DNA of 64,000 nucleotides from Spirochaetales bacterium (GTDB lineage Bacteria > Spirochaetota > Spirochaetia > DSM-27196 > Salinispiraceae): the NCBI GenBank assembly GCA_009991955.1, contig JAACWS010000022.1, forward strand, positions 1-64,000, written 5' to 3'. Position numbers and translations under genes: made by a program. This document shows, piece after piece, positions 1 through 7,407 of the stretch (position 1 is its first letter; every line of letters begins with the position of its first letter). The notes beneath the pieces are model-generated. The model was not told the origin of the DNA. It was given only the letters and a program-made list of their open reading frames with translations, and did not search any database.

Positions 1-180
1 CGTGCCCGGCCGAAACTGGGGGGCTGGAGGTTTTCCCACCCCGACGGCCGGTCGGGCTTTTTGGGGCTTTCGCTTTCGCTCCGGCCTCCTCGGCCCGGCT
101 TTCGCCGGTCCTGCGGGGTCCACCTTCGGTCTCTCGCCCTCGGTGCCCCTCCAATCCCTCACGGGGCTATTGAGGCCCTT
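1..180. repeat. structured GC-rich intergenic element (REP-like)
   Basis: This stretch between the left edge and the purQ stop holds no convincing gene. It contains at least two compact hairpins: CCCGAC/GTCGGG with a 5-nt loop (40-56) and CCGGC/GCCGG with a 4-nt loop (95-108). The second presents a GAAA tetraloop when read on the minus strand. On the minus strand the run also contains motifs such as GGGATTGGAG near one end and AGCCCGACC near the other. That arrangement reminds me of multi-hairpin elements that follow genes in many bacterial genomes, but this is memory and was not searched. It lies directly downstream of purQ, so it may act in 3'-end formation or RNA stability. Confidence 0.4.
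40..62 (+). terminator. possible intrinsic terminator for a plus-strand gene left of the window
   Basis: A perfect 6-bp GC stem (CCCGAC at 40-45, GTCGGG at 51-56, loop GGCCG) is followed by CTTTTT at 57-62. This has the form of a Rho-independent terminator on the plus strand. It would serve a gene that ends before position 1, convergent with purQ. The T tract is short and the region is GC-rich, so it may simply be part of the surrounding repeat-like element. Confidence 0.4.
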
Positions 181-939
181 TTACCTCAAGCTCTTGACCG
201 CCCCCTGGAACAACCGTAACCCGGCGGTTGGCTCTTCGACCCCTTCCCGGGTCCAACGGGGATGCTGCTGGGCGTACAAGAAAGCCTCGGGGTGGGGCAT
301 AAGACCCAGAACTTGGCCCGTCCCATCGGTAATTCCTGCCACGTTATCGACACTTCCGTTGGGATTATCCCCATACCGAAAGGCTATCCGTTGGTTATTC
401 GTCAACTCTCGACGAATTATTTCGGATCCAAAAATAAACTTTCCTTCCCCATGGCGAATTGGGTACTCGAGGGGCCCATTTTCGACCCTTAACTCAGACA
501 GCCAAGGGCTGGAGTTCTTGGTATTCACTTCTAATCGAACCCATCGGTTCAAGAATTGGCCCGAATCGTTATGAATCAGACTCACCGAGGGTTCCATATC
601 TTGGTTCGTGTTCGGCAATAGGCCCATTTTCACCAGGGTCTGAAAGCCGTTACACACCCCCAGGACCAAACCGCCCCGATCGATAAAGGCTCGAATATTC
701 TCGCCAATTCGGGCCTTTATCTGGTGCGACAAGACCTTACCCGAGCCCAAGTGGTCGCCGAAGCTAAATCCACCGGGAAAGGACAAAATAGACCACTGGT
801 CCAGGAGTTGGGGTCGCTCAAAAATTTCAGAAATTGGGGTAATTTCCCCTTCGGCTCCCGCAAGCTCGAAGGCTTGGGCCAGCTCGAGGTCAGCGTTAAT
901 TCCAAAACCCGCCACTATTCCTACCCTCGGCTTTTTCAT
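181..939 (-). CDS. purQ: phosphoribosylformylglycinamidine synthase, glutaminase subunit PurQ
   Basis: This is the class I glutamine amidotransferase subunit of FGAM synthase. It supplies ammonia from glutamine to PurL at the fourth step of IMP synthesis in the cytoplasm. The nucleophile elbow GVCNGFQ carries the catalytic cysteine in the first half, and PHPEA near the C-terminus provides the His and Glu of the triad. I place the start at ATG 939, giving 252 residues. That codon overlaps the purL stop as ATGA and has a GGAAAGGGG-type ribosome site upstream. A GTG at 948 would add three residues (M-A-R). The length fits the larger PurQ class. The gene is the last in a two-gene purL-purQ unit and is translationally coupled to purL. 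Confidence 0.93.
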   Translation of the reverse strand: MKKPRVGIVAGFGINADLELAQAFELAGAEGEITPISEIFERPQLLDQWSILSFPGGFSFGDHLGSGKVLSHQIKARIGENIRAFIDRGGLVLGVCNGFQTLVKMGLLPNTNQDMEPSVSLIHNDSGQFLNRWVRLEVNTKNSSPWLSELRVENGPLEYPIRHGEGKFIFGSEIIRRELTNNQRIAFRYGDNPNGSVDNVAGITDGTGQVLGLMPHPEAFLYAQQHPRWTREGVEEPTAGLRLFQGAVKSLR

Positions 940-3900
940 TCTTGCCACCCCTTTCCCCAGGTTCGTCGCCCATCATCCAGTCTCAAGGTGACGGGGGGGA
1001 CCAAATTTCCTTGCACCTTTATTCGTTGATCTTTTTCCACCGTGCCAAGCCTCACAACTCCGAAGTTCTTGTAGAGCTCTTCGAAAATACCTGCTGTTCC
1101 GGGCCGAAGGGTCACAAGAAACCGAGTAGGCTCTTCGTTGAACAAAAGTTCGGCCATTCCGGCCGTTGTCTTCTGCTGGTAGGTGGCTACATCGATGACA
1201 CATCCAAGGCTACCTCCCATAGCCGACTCGGCCAAGGCTACGGCCAAACCCCCATCCGAAAGGTCGTGTATCGAGGTAAACAACCCCTGCTCCAGAGCTC
1301 GGGCGGTGGTTTGGTAATACCCCGGCGCCTCACTAAGGTCCACATTTGGAGCGGCCCCCAGGTGAAAGCCCTGGTCACCCCCGTAGGTCCGGGCGGGAGC
1401 CTGGGGACCGGCGAGGACCTTTTCGAGGAACGAACCCCCTAGGGCGAAGGTTCCTGGCTGGTTGGCCGGTTTGGTTTTCTGGCCTCCCCAGATAGCGGCC
1501 CTGGTTCCCACAAGCCAAATCTCATCCCCCGGGGCCTTAAAGTCCGAAGATACCAACCGCCGAAGGTCGGGGATAATTCCAAAGAGGCTCACCAAGAGGG
1601 TTGGGCGCACCGAAACCTTTACACCTCCCAGGCGAACATCGTTTTTCATCGAGTCCTTGCCCGAAACCAGGGGGAGGGTGTAGGCCAAACAAGCATCTCG
1701 GAGGCCTTGGTTTGCCCGGACCAGTTGGGCCATCTTGTAGGCTCCGTCGGGGGTCCCTGGTCCCTCTACGGGGTCGGGCCAGCAAAAGTTGTCGAGGGCA
1801 CTGGCCCCCAGGGGATCACCCCCCAGGGCAATGTGGCTACGGTAGGCCTCGTCCACCGCGAGGACGGCCATTTTGTAGGTGTCATCGTCTCCAACTCGGG
1901 GGTTTATTCCATGGGTCACCGAAACGCCCCGGTACGAATCGATCCGGGGCCGCAGGGCTCCTCCGTCGGTCGGGCCAAAAACACCCCCTTCGCCGGTGCC
2001 GGTAAAGGGTTTACCAACCGAGCGACCCTGGACCTCGTGGTCGTACTGGCGCACCAGGGGTTCTTTGCTGCGGATGTTTGGCTCTTCCAAGAGCGATAGC
2101 CACAGGTTCTCGATAGCTGCAGGGGAGTTGGGTAGGGAATGGTGGCTCCCTTGGGCCTTGGCTAGGGTTCGACGTTGAGTCGAGGGCTCCCATTGGGCCC
2201 TCAGGTTCATCTTTGGCAGACCGTCGTGGATAAACTCCAGGGACAAGAGTCCAAGGGTCTTTCCTCGGTAGCGTAAATCGACAAACCCGTTGTCGGTAAA
2301 CTGGCCTATCACACTGACTTCGACCCCTCGGCGCTGGGCCAGGGCAGCAAAATCATCCCAGGTACTGGGGTCCAATGCCAGACTCATCCGTTCCTGGCTC
2401 TCGCTGACCCAAATCTCCCAAGGGGAAAGTCCCTCGTACTTCAAGGGCGCCAGATCCAAATCGACCCGAACGCCACCGGAATACTCGGCCATTTCTCCCA
2501 AACTCGATGACAAACCCCCAGCACCGTTGTCGGTTATACCCTTGTACAACCCCAAATCCCGGGCCTCGAGCAGAAAATCGATCATTTTCCGTTGGGTAAT
2601 GGGGTCACCAATCTGCACCGCCGAGGTTGGACTGGTTTCGTCCAGCTCCAGGGACGAAAAGGTCGCCCCGTGGATGCCATCTTTACCAATTCGTCCCCCG
2701 GCCATAACCGCCAAGTCGCCGGCATCGATGTGTTGAACCCAACTTTCTTCTCCCCGGACCTTTCGGGGCATGAGTCCCCCGGTACCGCAGAAGACCAGGG
2801 GCTTTCCCAGGTAGCTCTCGTCGAACAAGAAGGCCCCAGCAGCCACGGGAATACCACTTTGGTTTCCCCCGTCGATTATTCCTTCGTGCACCCCGGCCAT
2901 TACCCGGCTTGGGGGTAGAAGCCCCTCGGGTATTTGCTCCCCTGGGGTATCGGGGTGGCCAAAACACAGGACATTGGTGTTAAAAAAGGGCCAGGCTCCT
3001 TTACCAGTACCCAGTATGTCCCGGTTCACCCCAACAATTCCCGTAATCGCCCCACCGTAAGGGTCCAGGGCACTGGGCGAATTATGGGTCTCGGCTTTAA
3101 AACACATGACCGTGTCCTCATCAAAATCGACGACCCCCGAGTTATCGTGGAAGACCGATCGGAGGTCCGGTCGAAGGGGCGTTAGGTCGTCGGTGGTTTT
3201 TTTGATATATGAAGAAAAAAGGCCGGCAATTTCGATCGGTTCCTGACCGGAGGCATCGTCATACTGAATTCGGGCGGCGAAAATTTTATGTTTGCAGTGT
3301 TCACTCCAAGATTGGCCTAACATTTCCAGTTCAATGTCGGTAACGGCCACGGGGAGGCCAGCTCTCCGTCGGGCCTCTTGGGTTGTGGGGTCTTGGTAGT
3401 AAGCCTGAATCACCTTCATTTCACCCAAGGTCAAGGCCAGCAATCTCTCTACGCTGAGGGCGAGCAGTTCATCATCTCTCATCGAAACCAAATCGTAGGT
3501 GAGGGGGTTTTTATCCTGGTCTCCAAGGGTCACCCGAGGGTAGATTCCAGGAAAGCTCGTCGGACCCAAATTGGTCTTCGGAACAACTATTGCCCGTTGG
3601 ATGAGTGGATTATGGAGGGCTGCGGCAATATTTTCGAGGGTCGTTGAAAGGGCGTCGGTAGTATCAAGGGCAAACAGATACTGCCGAGCCTGTTGGACAA
3701 CTACCTCGGGGCCCAATTGGCGGCCCAACTCGAGCTCCAAAGCCTCGCGGGCAGTAATGGCAATTGGGTCGGTAACCCCGGGCTTAAAGACTATCTCTAT
3801 TGCCCCGTCCCACCATTCTTCCTCTGCCGCCAAGGGTCTGTCGACCGCCGAGGTCTGGGAAACCTTCTCGCAGAACAGGTCCACGACCCGGGCAGGCTCT

Positions 3901-4040
3901 AGATCCACCACCCCATCGATCATATAGGCGTCGATAATTCGGCACTGGCTAACGGCCATTCTGCCAGCCCGTAGATGGCTCATAATTCGTTCGGCCCGAC
4001 CGTCGCCCAGTTCTGGCTTGTAGGCTATTTCTATTCTCAT
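936..4040 (-). CDS. purL: phosphoribosylformylglycinamidine synthase PurL, long form with N-terminal PurS-like region
   Basis: This is the ATP-dependent synthetase subunit converting FGAR to FGAM. The signature WSEHCKHK and the glycine-rich AIR-synthase-type motifs are present. At 1034 residues it is longer than small PurL (about 740) and shorter than the 1300-residue fused PurLQ. The first 150 residues contain two segments that look PurS-like: IEIAYKPELGDGRAERI, and IEIVFKPGVTDP followed by a QYLFAL strand. The PurS function therefore seems fused at the N-terminus while the glutaminase remains separate (purQ, ATGA overlap at 936-939). GAGG lies a few bases before ATG 4040. The gene diverges from the META lipoprotein gene across an 83-bp gap. 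Confidence 0.92.
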   Translation of the reverse strand: MRIEIAYKPELGDGRAERIMSHLRAGRMAVSQCRIIDAYMIDGVVDLEPARVVDLFCEKVSQTSAVDRPLAAEEEWWDGAIEIVFKPGVTDPIAITAREALELELGRQLGPEVVVQQARQYLFALDTTDALSTTLENIAAALHNPLIQRAIVVPKTNLGPTSFPGIYPRVTLGDQDKNPLTYDLVSMRDDELLALSVERLLALTLGEMKVIQAYYQDPTTQEARRRAGLPVAVTDIELEMLGQSWSEHCKHKIFAARIQYDDASGQEPIEIAGLFSSYIKKTTDDLTPLRPDLRSVFHDNSGVVDFDEDTVMCFKAETHNSPSALDPYGGAITGIVGVNRDILGTGKGAWPFFNTNVLCFGHPDTPGEQIPEGLLPPSRVMAGVHEGIIDGGNQSGIPVAAGAFLFDESYLGKPLVFCGTGGLMPRKVRGEESWVQHIDAGDLAVMAGGRIGKDGIHGATFSSLELDETSPTSAVQIGDPITQRKMIDFLLEARDLGLYKGITDNGAGGLSSSLGEMAEYSGGVRVDLDLAPLKYEGLSPWEIWVSESQERMSLALDPSTWDDFAALAQRRGVEVSVIGQFTDNGFVDLRYRGKTLGLLSLEFIHDGLPKMNLRAQWEPSTQRRTLAKAQGSHHSLPNSPAAIENLWLSLLEEPNIRSKEPLVRQYDHEVQGRSVGKPFTGTGEGGVFGPTDGGALRPRIDSYRGVSVTHGINPRVGDDDTYKMAVLAVDEAYRSHIALGGDPLGASALDNFCWPDPVEGPGTPDGAYKMAQLVRANQGLRDACLAYTLPLVSGKDSMKNDVRLGGVKVSVRPTLLVSLFGIIPDLRRLVSSDFKAPGDEIWLVGTRAAIWGGQKTKPANQPGTFALGGSFLEKVLAGPQAPARTYGGDQGFHLGAAPNVDLSEAPGYYQTTARALEQGLFTSIHDLSDGGLAVALAESAMGGSLGCVIDVATYQQKTTAGMAELLFNEEPTRFLVTLRPGTAGIFEELYKNFGVVRLGTVEKDQRIKVQGNLVPPVTLRLDDGRRTWGKGWQE

Positions 4041-4123
4041 AAGGCCTCGACCTTAGCAGAATTTGATTTCCAATGAAAGATTGTTTACCGATACTTAGGG
4101 GGTAGTACTCAACCGGAGGACCA

Positions 4124-4738
4124 ATGAAACCGATTATTCTTCATCGCTTAAGCCTCGTCCTGGGCTCTTTATTGTTTCTCGCCTTCCTTCTGGAAGGATG
4201 TGCAAGTTCCCCACCCCCGGTGCCTGAGCCTCCGCCGGTGATTGAACTACCACCTACCCTTCCACCCCCTCCCCCTCCACCACCGGAGCCAGAATCCGAG
4301 CCAATTCCACCCATATCCCTCGAGGGGTATAAATGGACCCTAACCTACCTGTACGGGACCGACCGCGTCCGAGTTCCCGACGACGAAATTGTATGGATTT
4401 CATTCATTCGCGATCCCGAAGGTCGCTTTTTTGGCAACGGGGGAGTAAATCAATTCTTCGGAGCCTACAACTTTGGTGGTCGGGCCGCATCCTTGTCTCC
4501 CGACACCCCAGCCCCCCTCGAAGGTTCAATCTCCCTGGGGAGTATTGGAGCAACAAAAATGGCCGGTCGCTACCTGGGGTTCGAAAACGTATTCTTTCAG
4601 AACTTGGGTATGGTCCAGGGCTACCTGGTTCGAGGATCAACCTTCGAAGACGGCCGTCTGGTTCTCTTTGGAGGATACGGTGGAGAAGAAATTATTTTGG
4701 TTGAGTTTAGGAGCGAACTACTATCGGAATCCGAATAG
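4124..4738 (+). CDS. META-domain lipoprotein (HslJ-like)
   Basis: This is a predicted lipoprotein of 204 residues. A hydrophobic signal ends in the lipobox LLEGC (cysteine near residue 27). It is followed by a Pro/Glu-rich spacer that probably spans the periplasm or cell surface. The C-terminal 130 residues match the META/HslJ pattern: an N-terminal W-x-L strand, GNGGVNQFFGAYNF in place of the usual G-x-GGCN-x-Y, then IGATKMAG, and a final strand pair. The cysteine usual in that motif is replaced. META proteins such as HslJ are linked to heat or novobiocin resistance, but the molecular role is unclear. GGAGGA at 4114-4119 supports the start. Its end overlaps the probable start of the macrodomain gene. 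Confidence 0.75.
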   Translation: MKPIILHRLSLVLGSLLFLAFLLEGCASSPPPVPEPPPVIELPPTLPPPPPPPPEPESEPIPPISLEGYKWTLTYLYGTDRVRVPDDEIVWISFIRDPEGRFFGNGGVNQFFGAYNFGGRAASLSPDTPAPLEGSISLGSIGATKMAGRYLGFENVFFQNLGMVQGYLVRGSTFEDGRLVLFGGYGGEEIILVEFRSELLSESE

Positions 4739-5244
4739 AACTTTTCCAGGAGGATATTACGTCCCTGGCCGTGGACGCCATCGTCAATGCCGCCAACTCT
4801 GGCCTCCTGGGTGGTGGTGGGGTGGACGGGGCGATTCACCGAGCCGCCGGTCCCGACCTCTTGACCGAATGCCGTGCCCTGGGAGGTTGCCTAACCGGCC
4901 AGTCCAAGATTACTCGAGGATACCGGTTAACCGCACCCTGGATCATCCATACCGTCGGTCCTGTTTGGTCCGGTGGTAGGGCGGGCGAACCGGAACTTTT
5001 GGCCAACTGCTATCAAACAGCCCTCGAATTAGCGACCGCAAAACACCTCACCTCTATCGCTTTTCCAAACATTAGTACCGGAGTCTATGGGTACCCTAAA
5101 GAGGCCGCGGCAAAAATTGCTTTGGCGACCGTTACCCACTACCTAGAAGAAAACCCCGGGAGACTGGCCAAAGTGGTATTTGCCCTCTTCGACCACGAGA
5201 ACTTCAAAATCTATAAGAAACTTCTGGACTCAATCGAAACCTGA
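4723..5244 (+). CDS. macrodomain protein (ADP-ribose / O-acetyl-ADP-ribose hydrolase type)
   Basis: This is a single-domain macrodomain protein of the YmdB/MacroD type, which hydrolyses O-acetyl-ADP-ribose or ADP-ribose ester linkages. The core motifs are DAIVNAANSGLLGGGGVDGAIHRAAG, split here as DAIVNAANS and GGGGVDGAIHRAAG, then ITRGYRLTAPWIIHTVGP and FPNISTGVYGYP. The only conventional start (GTG 4771) would delete the family's first strand. In-frame upstream codons give IELFQEDITSLAV, which matches the conserved xxGDITxLxxD region, but contain no ATG, GTG or TTG. AGGAG at 4709-4713 is 9 nt before ATC 4723, so I propose a non-AUG start there (173 residues). That overlaps the lipoprotein gene by 16 nt. 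Confidence 0.72.
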   Translation: MGIRIELFQEDITSLAVDAIVNAANSGLLGGGGVDGAIHRAAGPDLLTECRALGGCLTGQSKITRGYRLTAPWIIHTVGPVWSGGRAGEPELLANCYQTALELATAKHLTSIAFPNISTGVYGYPKEAAAKIALATVTHYLEENPGRLAKVVFALFDHENFKIYKKLLDSIET

Positions 5245-5261
5245 CTTTCTTCCAGTACTTT

Positions 5262-5304
5262 GGAGAATAGTCTTGACTATTTTCCATTACGGTGGAGAAT
5301 AGTC
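5262..5304 (+). promoter_or_regulatory. three-arm repeat with alternative hairpins over the ATPase ribosome-binding site
   Basis: GGAGAATAGTC occurs at 5262-5272 and again at 5294-5304, exactly 32 bp apart. Between them, 5275-5285 reads GACTATTTTCC, the inverse complement of both with one G-T type mismatch. The middle arm can pair with the upstream copy, leaving the downstream copy free. It can also pair with the downstream copy over an 8-nt loop, burying the GGAG ribosome site that serves ATG 5307. As DNA it could also be a palindromic operator with an extra half-site. Both readings imply control of the ATPase gene. Confidence 0.55.
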
Positions 5305-5306
5305 GT

Positions 5307-6437
5307 ATGAATCGAGAACAACTAGACAGAATTCAAAAAGATTTGGTTTCGAAAATGGTTTTCCTGACTGGTCCCCGACAGGTTGGAAAGACCTGGATAG
5401 CGAAGAACATCGCCCAAAAGACCGCCGACTCTGTCTACCTGAATTTCGATAACCTTCATGATCGCCAGGCTATCCAAGAAGGATCTTGGCCGGTAAAAAC
5501 GTCCTTGCTCGTCTTTGACGAAATCCATAAAATGGCCCACTGGAAAAACTGGCTCAAAGGTGTCTACGACACAAAACCCAAAACCCAGCAAATTCTTGTA
5601 ACCGGTAGCGCTAGGCTCGAAGCCTTTCGCCACTCGGGCGATTCCCTGGCTGGACGGTTTTTCCAACACCGAATCCTCCCCCTAACCCTCGATGAACTTT
5701 ACACCCTCAACCCCCAGGAAGACCCCCACGAAAATCTCGAAGCCCTTTTGTCCCGGGGTGGTTTCCCTGAACCCTGGCTCGCAGAAGATACCGTCGCGGT
5801 TGACCGATGGCGGAGCCTGTATGCCGACTCACTCATTCGTCAGGATGCGGTCGACCTGTCGCGGATTCACGATGTCAGGGCCATGATTACCCTCTTTGAG
5901 CTCCTAAAAACGCGGGTCGGTTCGCCAATCTCTTTTGCCGCCCTCGCCCGGGACCTGCAGGTCTCTCCAACGACCGTGGGAAAGTATATTGAAATTCTCG
6001 AAAGCCTGTATGTCGTATTTCGGGTCATTCCATGGTCACAAAACATCGCCCGCAGTCTGATAAAGGAGCCGAAAATCTACTTTTTTGACCTGGGCTTTGT
6101 AGAAAATGGCGAGGGTGCCCGGTTAGAAAACCTTGTTGCTCTCTCGATGCTGAAACATACGTACTCCCTCTTCGATCAAAAGGGTATTTCCGCCGAACTG
6201 CGGTACCTTCGGACCAAGGAGGGACAGGAGGTTGACTTCTGTTTCGTTATTAAACACACCCCAAGCCTCTTGGTCGAGGTAAAAACTACTCAAAAGGAAA
6301 TGAGCCCGGGCCTCTGGTATTTTGCAAAAAAGTACCAGGTTCCCGGCCTTCAACTGGTAAAGAACCTCCGCATTCCCCGGGACAAAGAAAACATCCAGGT
6401 CCGAAATTGTGCCCAGTGGCTCAGTAGGGAACTTTAG
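5307..6437 (+). CDS. AAA_14/DUF4143 family ATPase
   Basis: This predicted ATPase has about 376 residues. The P-loop GPRQVGKTW near the N-terminus and LLVFDEIHKM (Walker B) define the AAA_14 domain, and VTGSARLEAFRHSGDSLAGRF follows as the sensor-like segment. The C-terminal half has a small winged-helix-like part (ISFAALARDLQVSPTTVGKYIEIL) and the DUF4143 nuclease-like fold with EVDFCFV and LLVEVKTT. The family is widespread, often mobile and species-variable, and its cellular role is not settled. I chose ATG 5307 because GGAG (5294-5297) lies 9 nt upstream; GTG 5292 is an alternative. A repeat that can mask this ribosome site lies just upstream. The stop overlaps the convergent AraC gene by 4 nt. 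Confidence 0.85.
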   Translation: MNREQLDRIQKDLVSKMVFLTGPRQVGKTWIAKNIAQKTADSVYLNFDNLHDRQAIQEGSWPVKTSLLVFDEIHKMAHWKNWLKGVYDTKPKTQQILVTGSARLEAFRHSGDSLAGRFFQHRILPLTLDELYTLNPQEDPHENLEALLSRGGFPEPWLAEDTVAVDRWRSLYADSLIRQDAVDLSRIHDVRAMITLFELLKTRVGSPISFAALARDLQVSPTTVGKYIEILESLYVVFRVIPWSQNIARSLIKEPKIYFFDLGFVENGEGARLENLVALSMLKHTYSLFDQKGISAELRYLRTKEGQEVDFCFVIKHTPSLLVEVKTTQKEMSPGLWYFAKKYQVPGLQLVKNLRIPRDKENIQVRNCAQWLSREL

Positions 6438-7351
6438 CTCCGACTGGTCCTCCGATACTCCCGGGGGCTCATGCCCTCGCGGTGGGAGAAAAATCGGCTA
6501 AAATACAACTCGTCTCGAAAACCACAGCTAAAGGCAGTCTGTTTTACCGAGTTTCCTGCGGCCAAAAGTTCCCGGGCCGCGTTCATTCGCCGCTGTAACA
6601 GGTATTCCTTGGGTGGAACCCCAAAGTGGCGGCGAAACATACGTACCGCGTAGTCCCGGCTGAAGGGTACGGGCTCCAAAGCCCGGTCTACCGCATCGGG
6701 TAGGGTAAGGGCATCTTCGAGCCTGCGGGCCACGTCGAAAACAAAACGAAAGCTCGTCCGGTCCGCCGGTACCTCCCGCTCAAACCCTTCGCGCACAAAG
6801 GTAAACAAGAGAGACAGGAACACACTACTGCGCAGGACCGACGACCCGGGCTGGTTAAACAGGGCCACAAACCTCCGGTAGTCTCCGATCATAAGATCCG
6901 GTTCGGGCATGACCACAGGAGAATCAACCTGGACAAAGGAAAAAAAGTCGCCAGCCCCCGCAAGATTCAGGAAAAAATGCTGGGCAATAGCCCGAAAGTT
7001 CTCCTGGCCAGTCTTTCGGGCATAAATAGGAATCCCCGGAGGACACAAGAGTCCAACCCCCGGCCCCATCGAAAGCCTTGGCCCTTCCTGTCCTATTTGG
7101 AATTCTGCAAACCCTCGCAAGCACAGGAAAAAATCGTAGTCCGGATACACGACCCCGTCGATGGACCACCTATCGTCCTGATTTTGGTCGAAGGGTCGAC
7201 CGTTCAAGCTCAGGTGGAGGTCCTGGGGCCTTAGAACATCCAAGAGACCCCGAGGTTCGGTGGATAGCTGAGAGGCCGCGGTTACCCGAGCCGGCGAGGA
7301 GGTTGGAAAAGAGCTCCCGAATTGGTCGTTTTTATCCATGTTTTTTCCCAT
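6434..7351 (-). CDS. AraC-family transcriptional regulator
   Basis: This 305-residue regulator has an N-terminal cupin-like sensing domain (about 50-190) and a C-terminal pair of helix-turn-helix motifs (about 205-300). The end of the second HTH is recognisable as NSVKQTAFSCGFRDELYFSRFF followed by GMSPREYRR. It diverges from a Gfo/Idh/MocA oxidoreductase and sugar isomerase operon across 56 bp, so it most likely controls those genes in response to a sugar or cyclitol. ATG 7351 has no clear ribosome site. ATG 7339, four codons later, has GGGA upstream and is an alternative start. Its stop (TAA) overlaps the ATPase stop (TAG) within the tetranucleotide TTAG. Confidence 0.88.
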   Translation of the reverse strand: MGKNMDKNDQFGSSFPTSSPARVTAASQLSTEPRGLLDVLRPQDLHLSLNGRPFDQNQDDRWSIDGVVYPDYDFFLCLRGFAEFQIGQEGPRLSMGPGVGLLCPPGIPIYARKTGQENFRAIAQHFFLNLAGAGDFFSFVQVDSPVVMPEPDLMIGDYRRFVALFNQPGSSVLRSSVFLSLLFTFVREGFEREVPADRTSFRFVFDVARRLEDALTLPDAVDRALEPVPFSRDYAVRMFRRHFGVPPKEYLLQRRMNAARELLAAGNSVKQTAFSCGFRDELYFSRFFSHREGMSPREYRRTSRS

Positions 7352-7355
7352 TGGC

Positions 7356-7388
7356 TAACTATAAACCCGGTTAGTTACACCATACAAT
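7356..7388 (+). promoter_or_regulatory. inverted repeat and -10 box in the AraC/dehydrogenase divergent region
   Basis: TAACTA (7356-7361) and TAGTTA (7372-7377) form an inverted repeat with a 10-bp spacer, a plausible operator. TACAAT at 7383-7388 is a good -10 box for the dehydrogenase operon. No convincing -35 is seen at the right spacing, which fits activator-dependent transcription by the adjacent AraC protein. The predicted leader is very short, and GGAG lies before ATG 7408. Confidence 0.4.
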
Positions 7389-7407
7389 CTTTTCATAGGA
7401 GAATACT

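Noticed and set aside
2-574. Plus-strand open frame over the left edge and purQ
   Set aside because: It overlaps purQ antisense for most of its length, has no recognisable domain, and starts in the GC-rich hairpin region.
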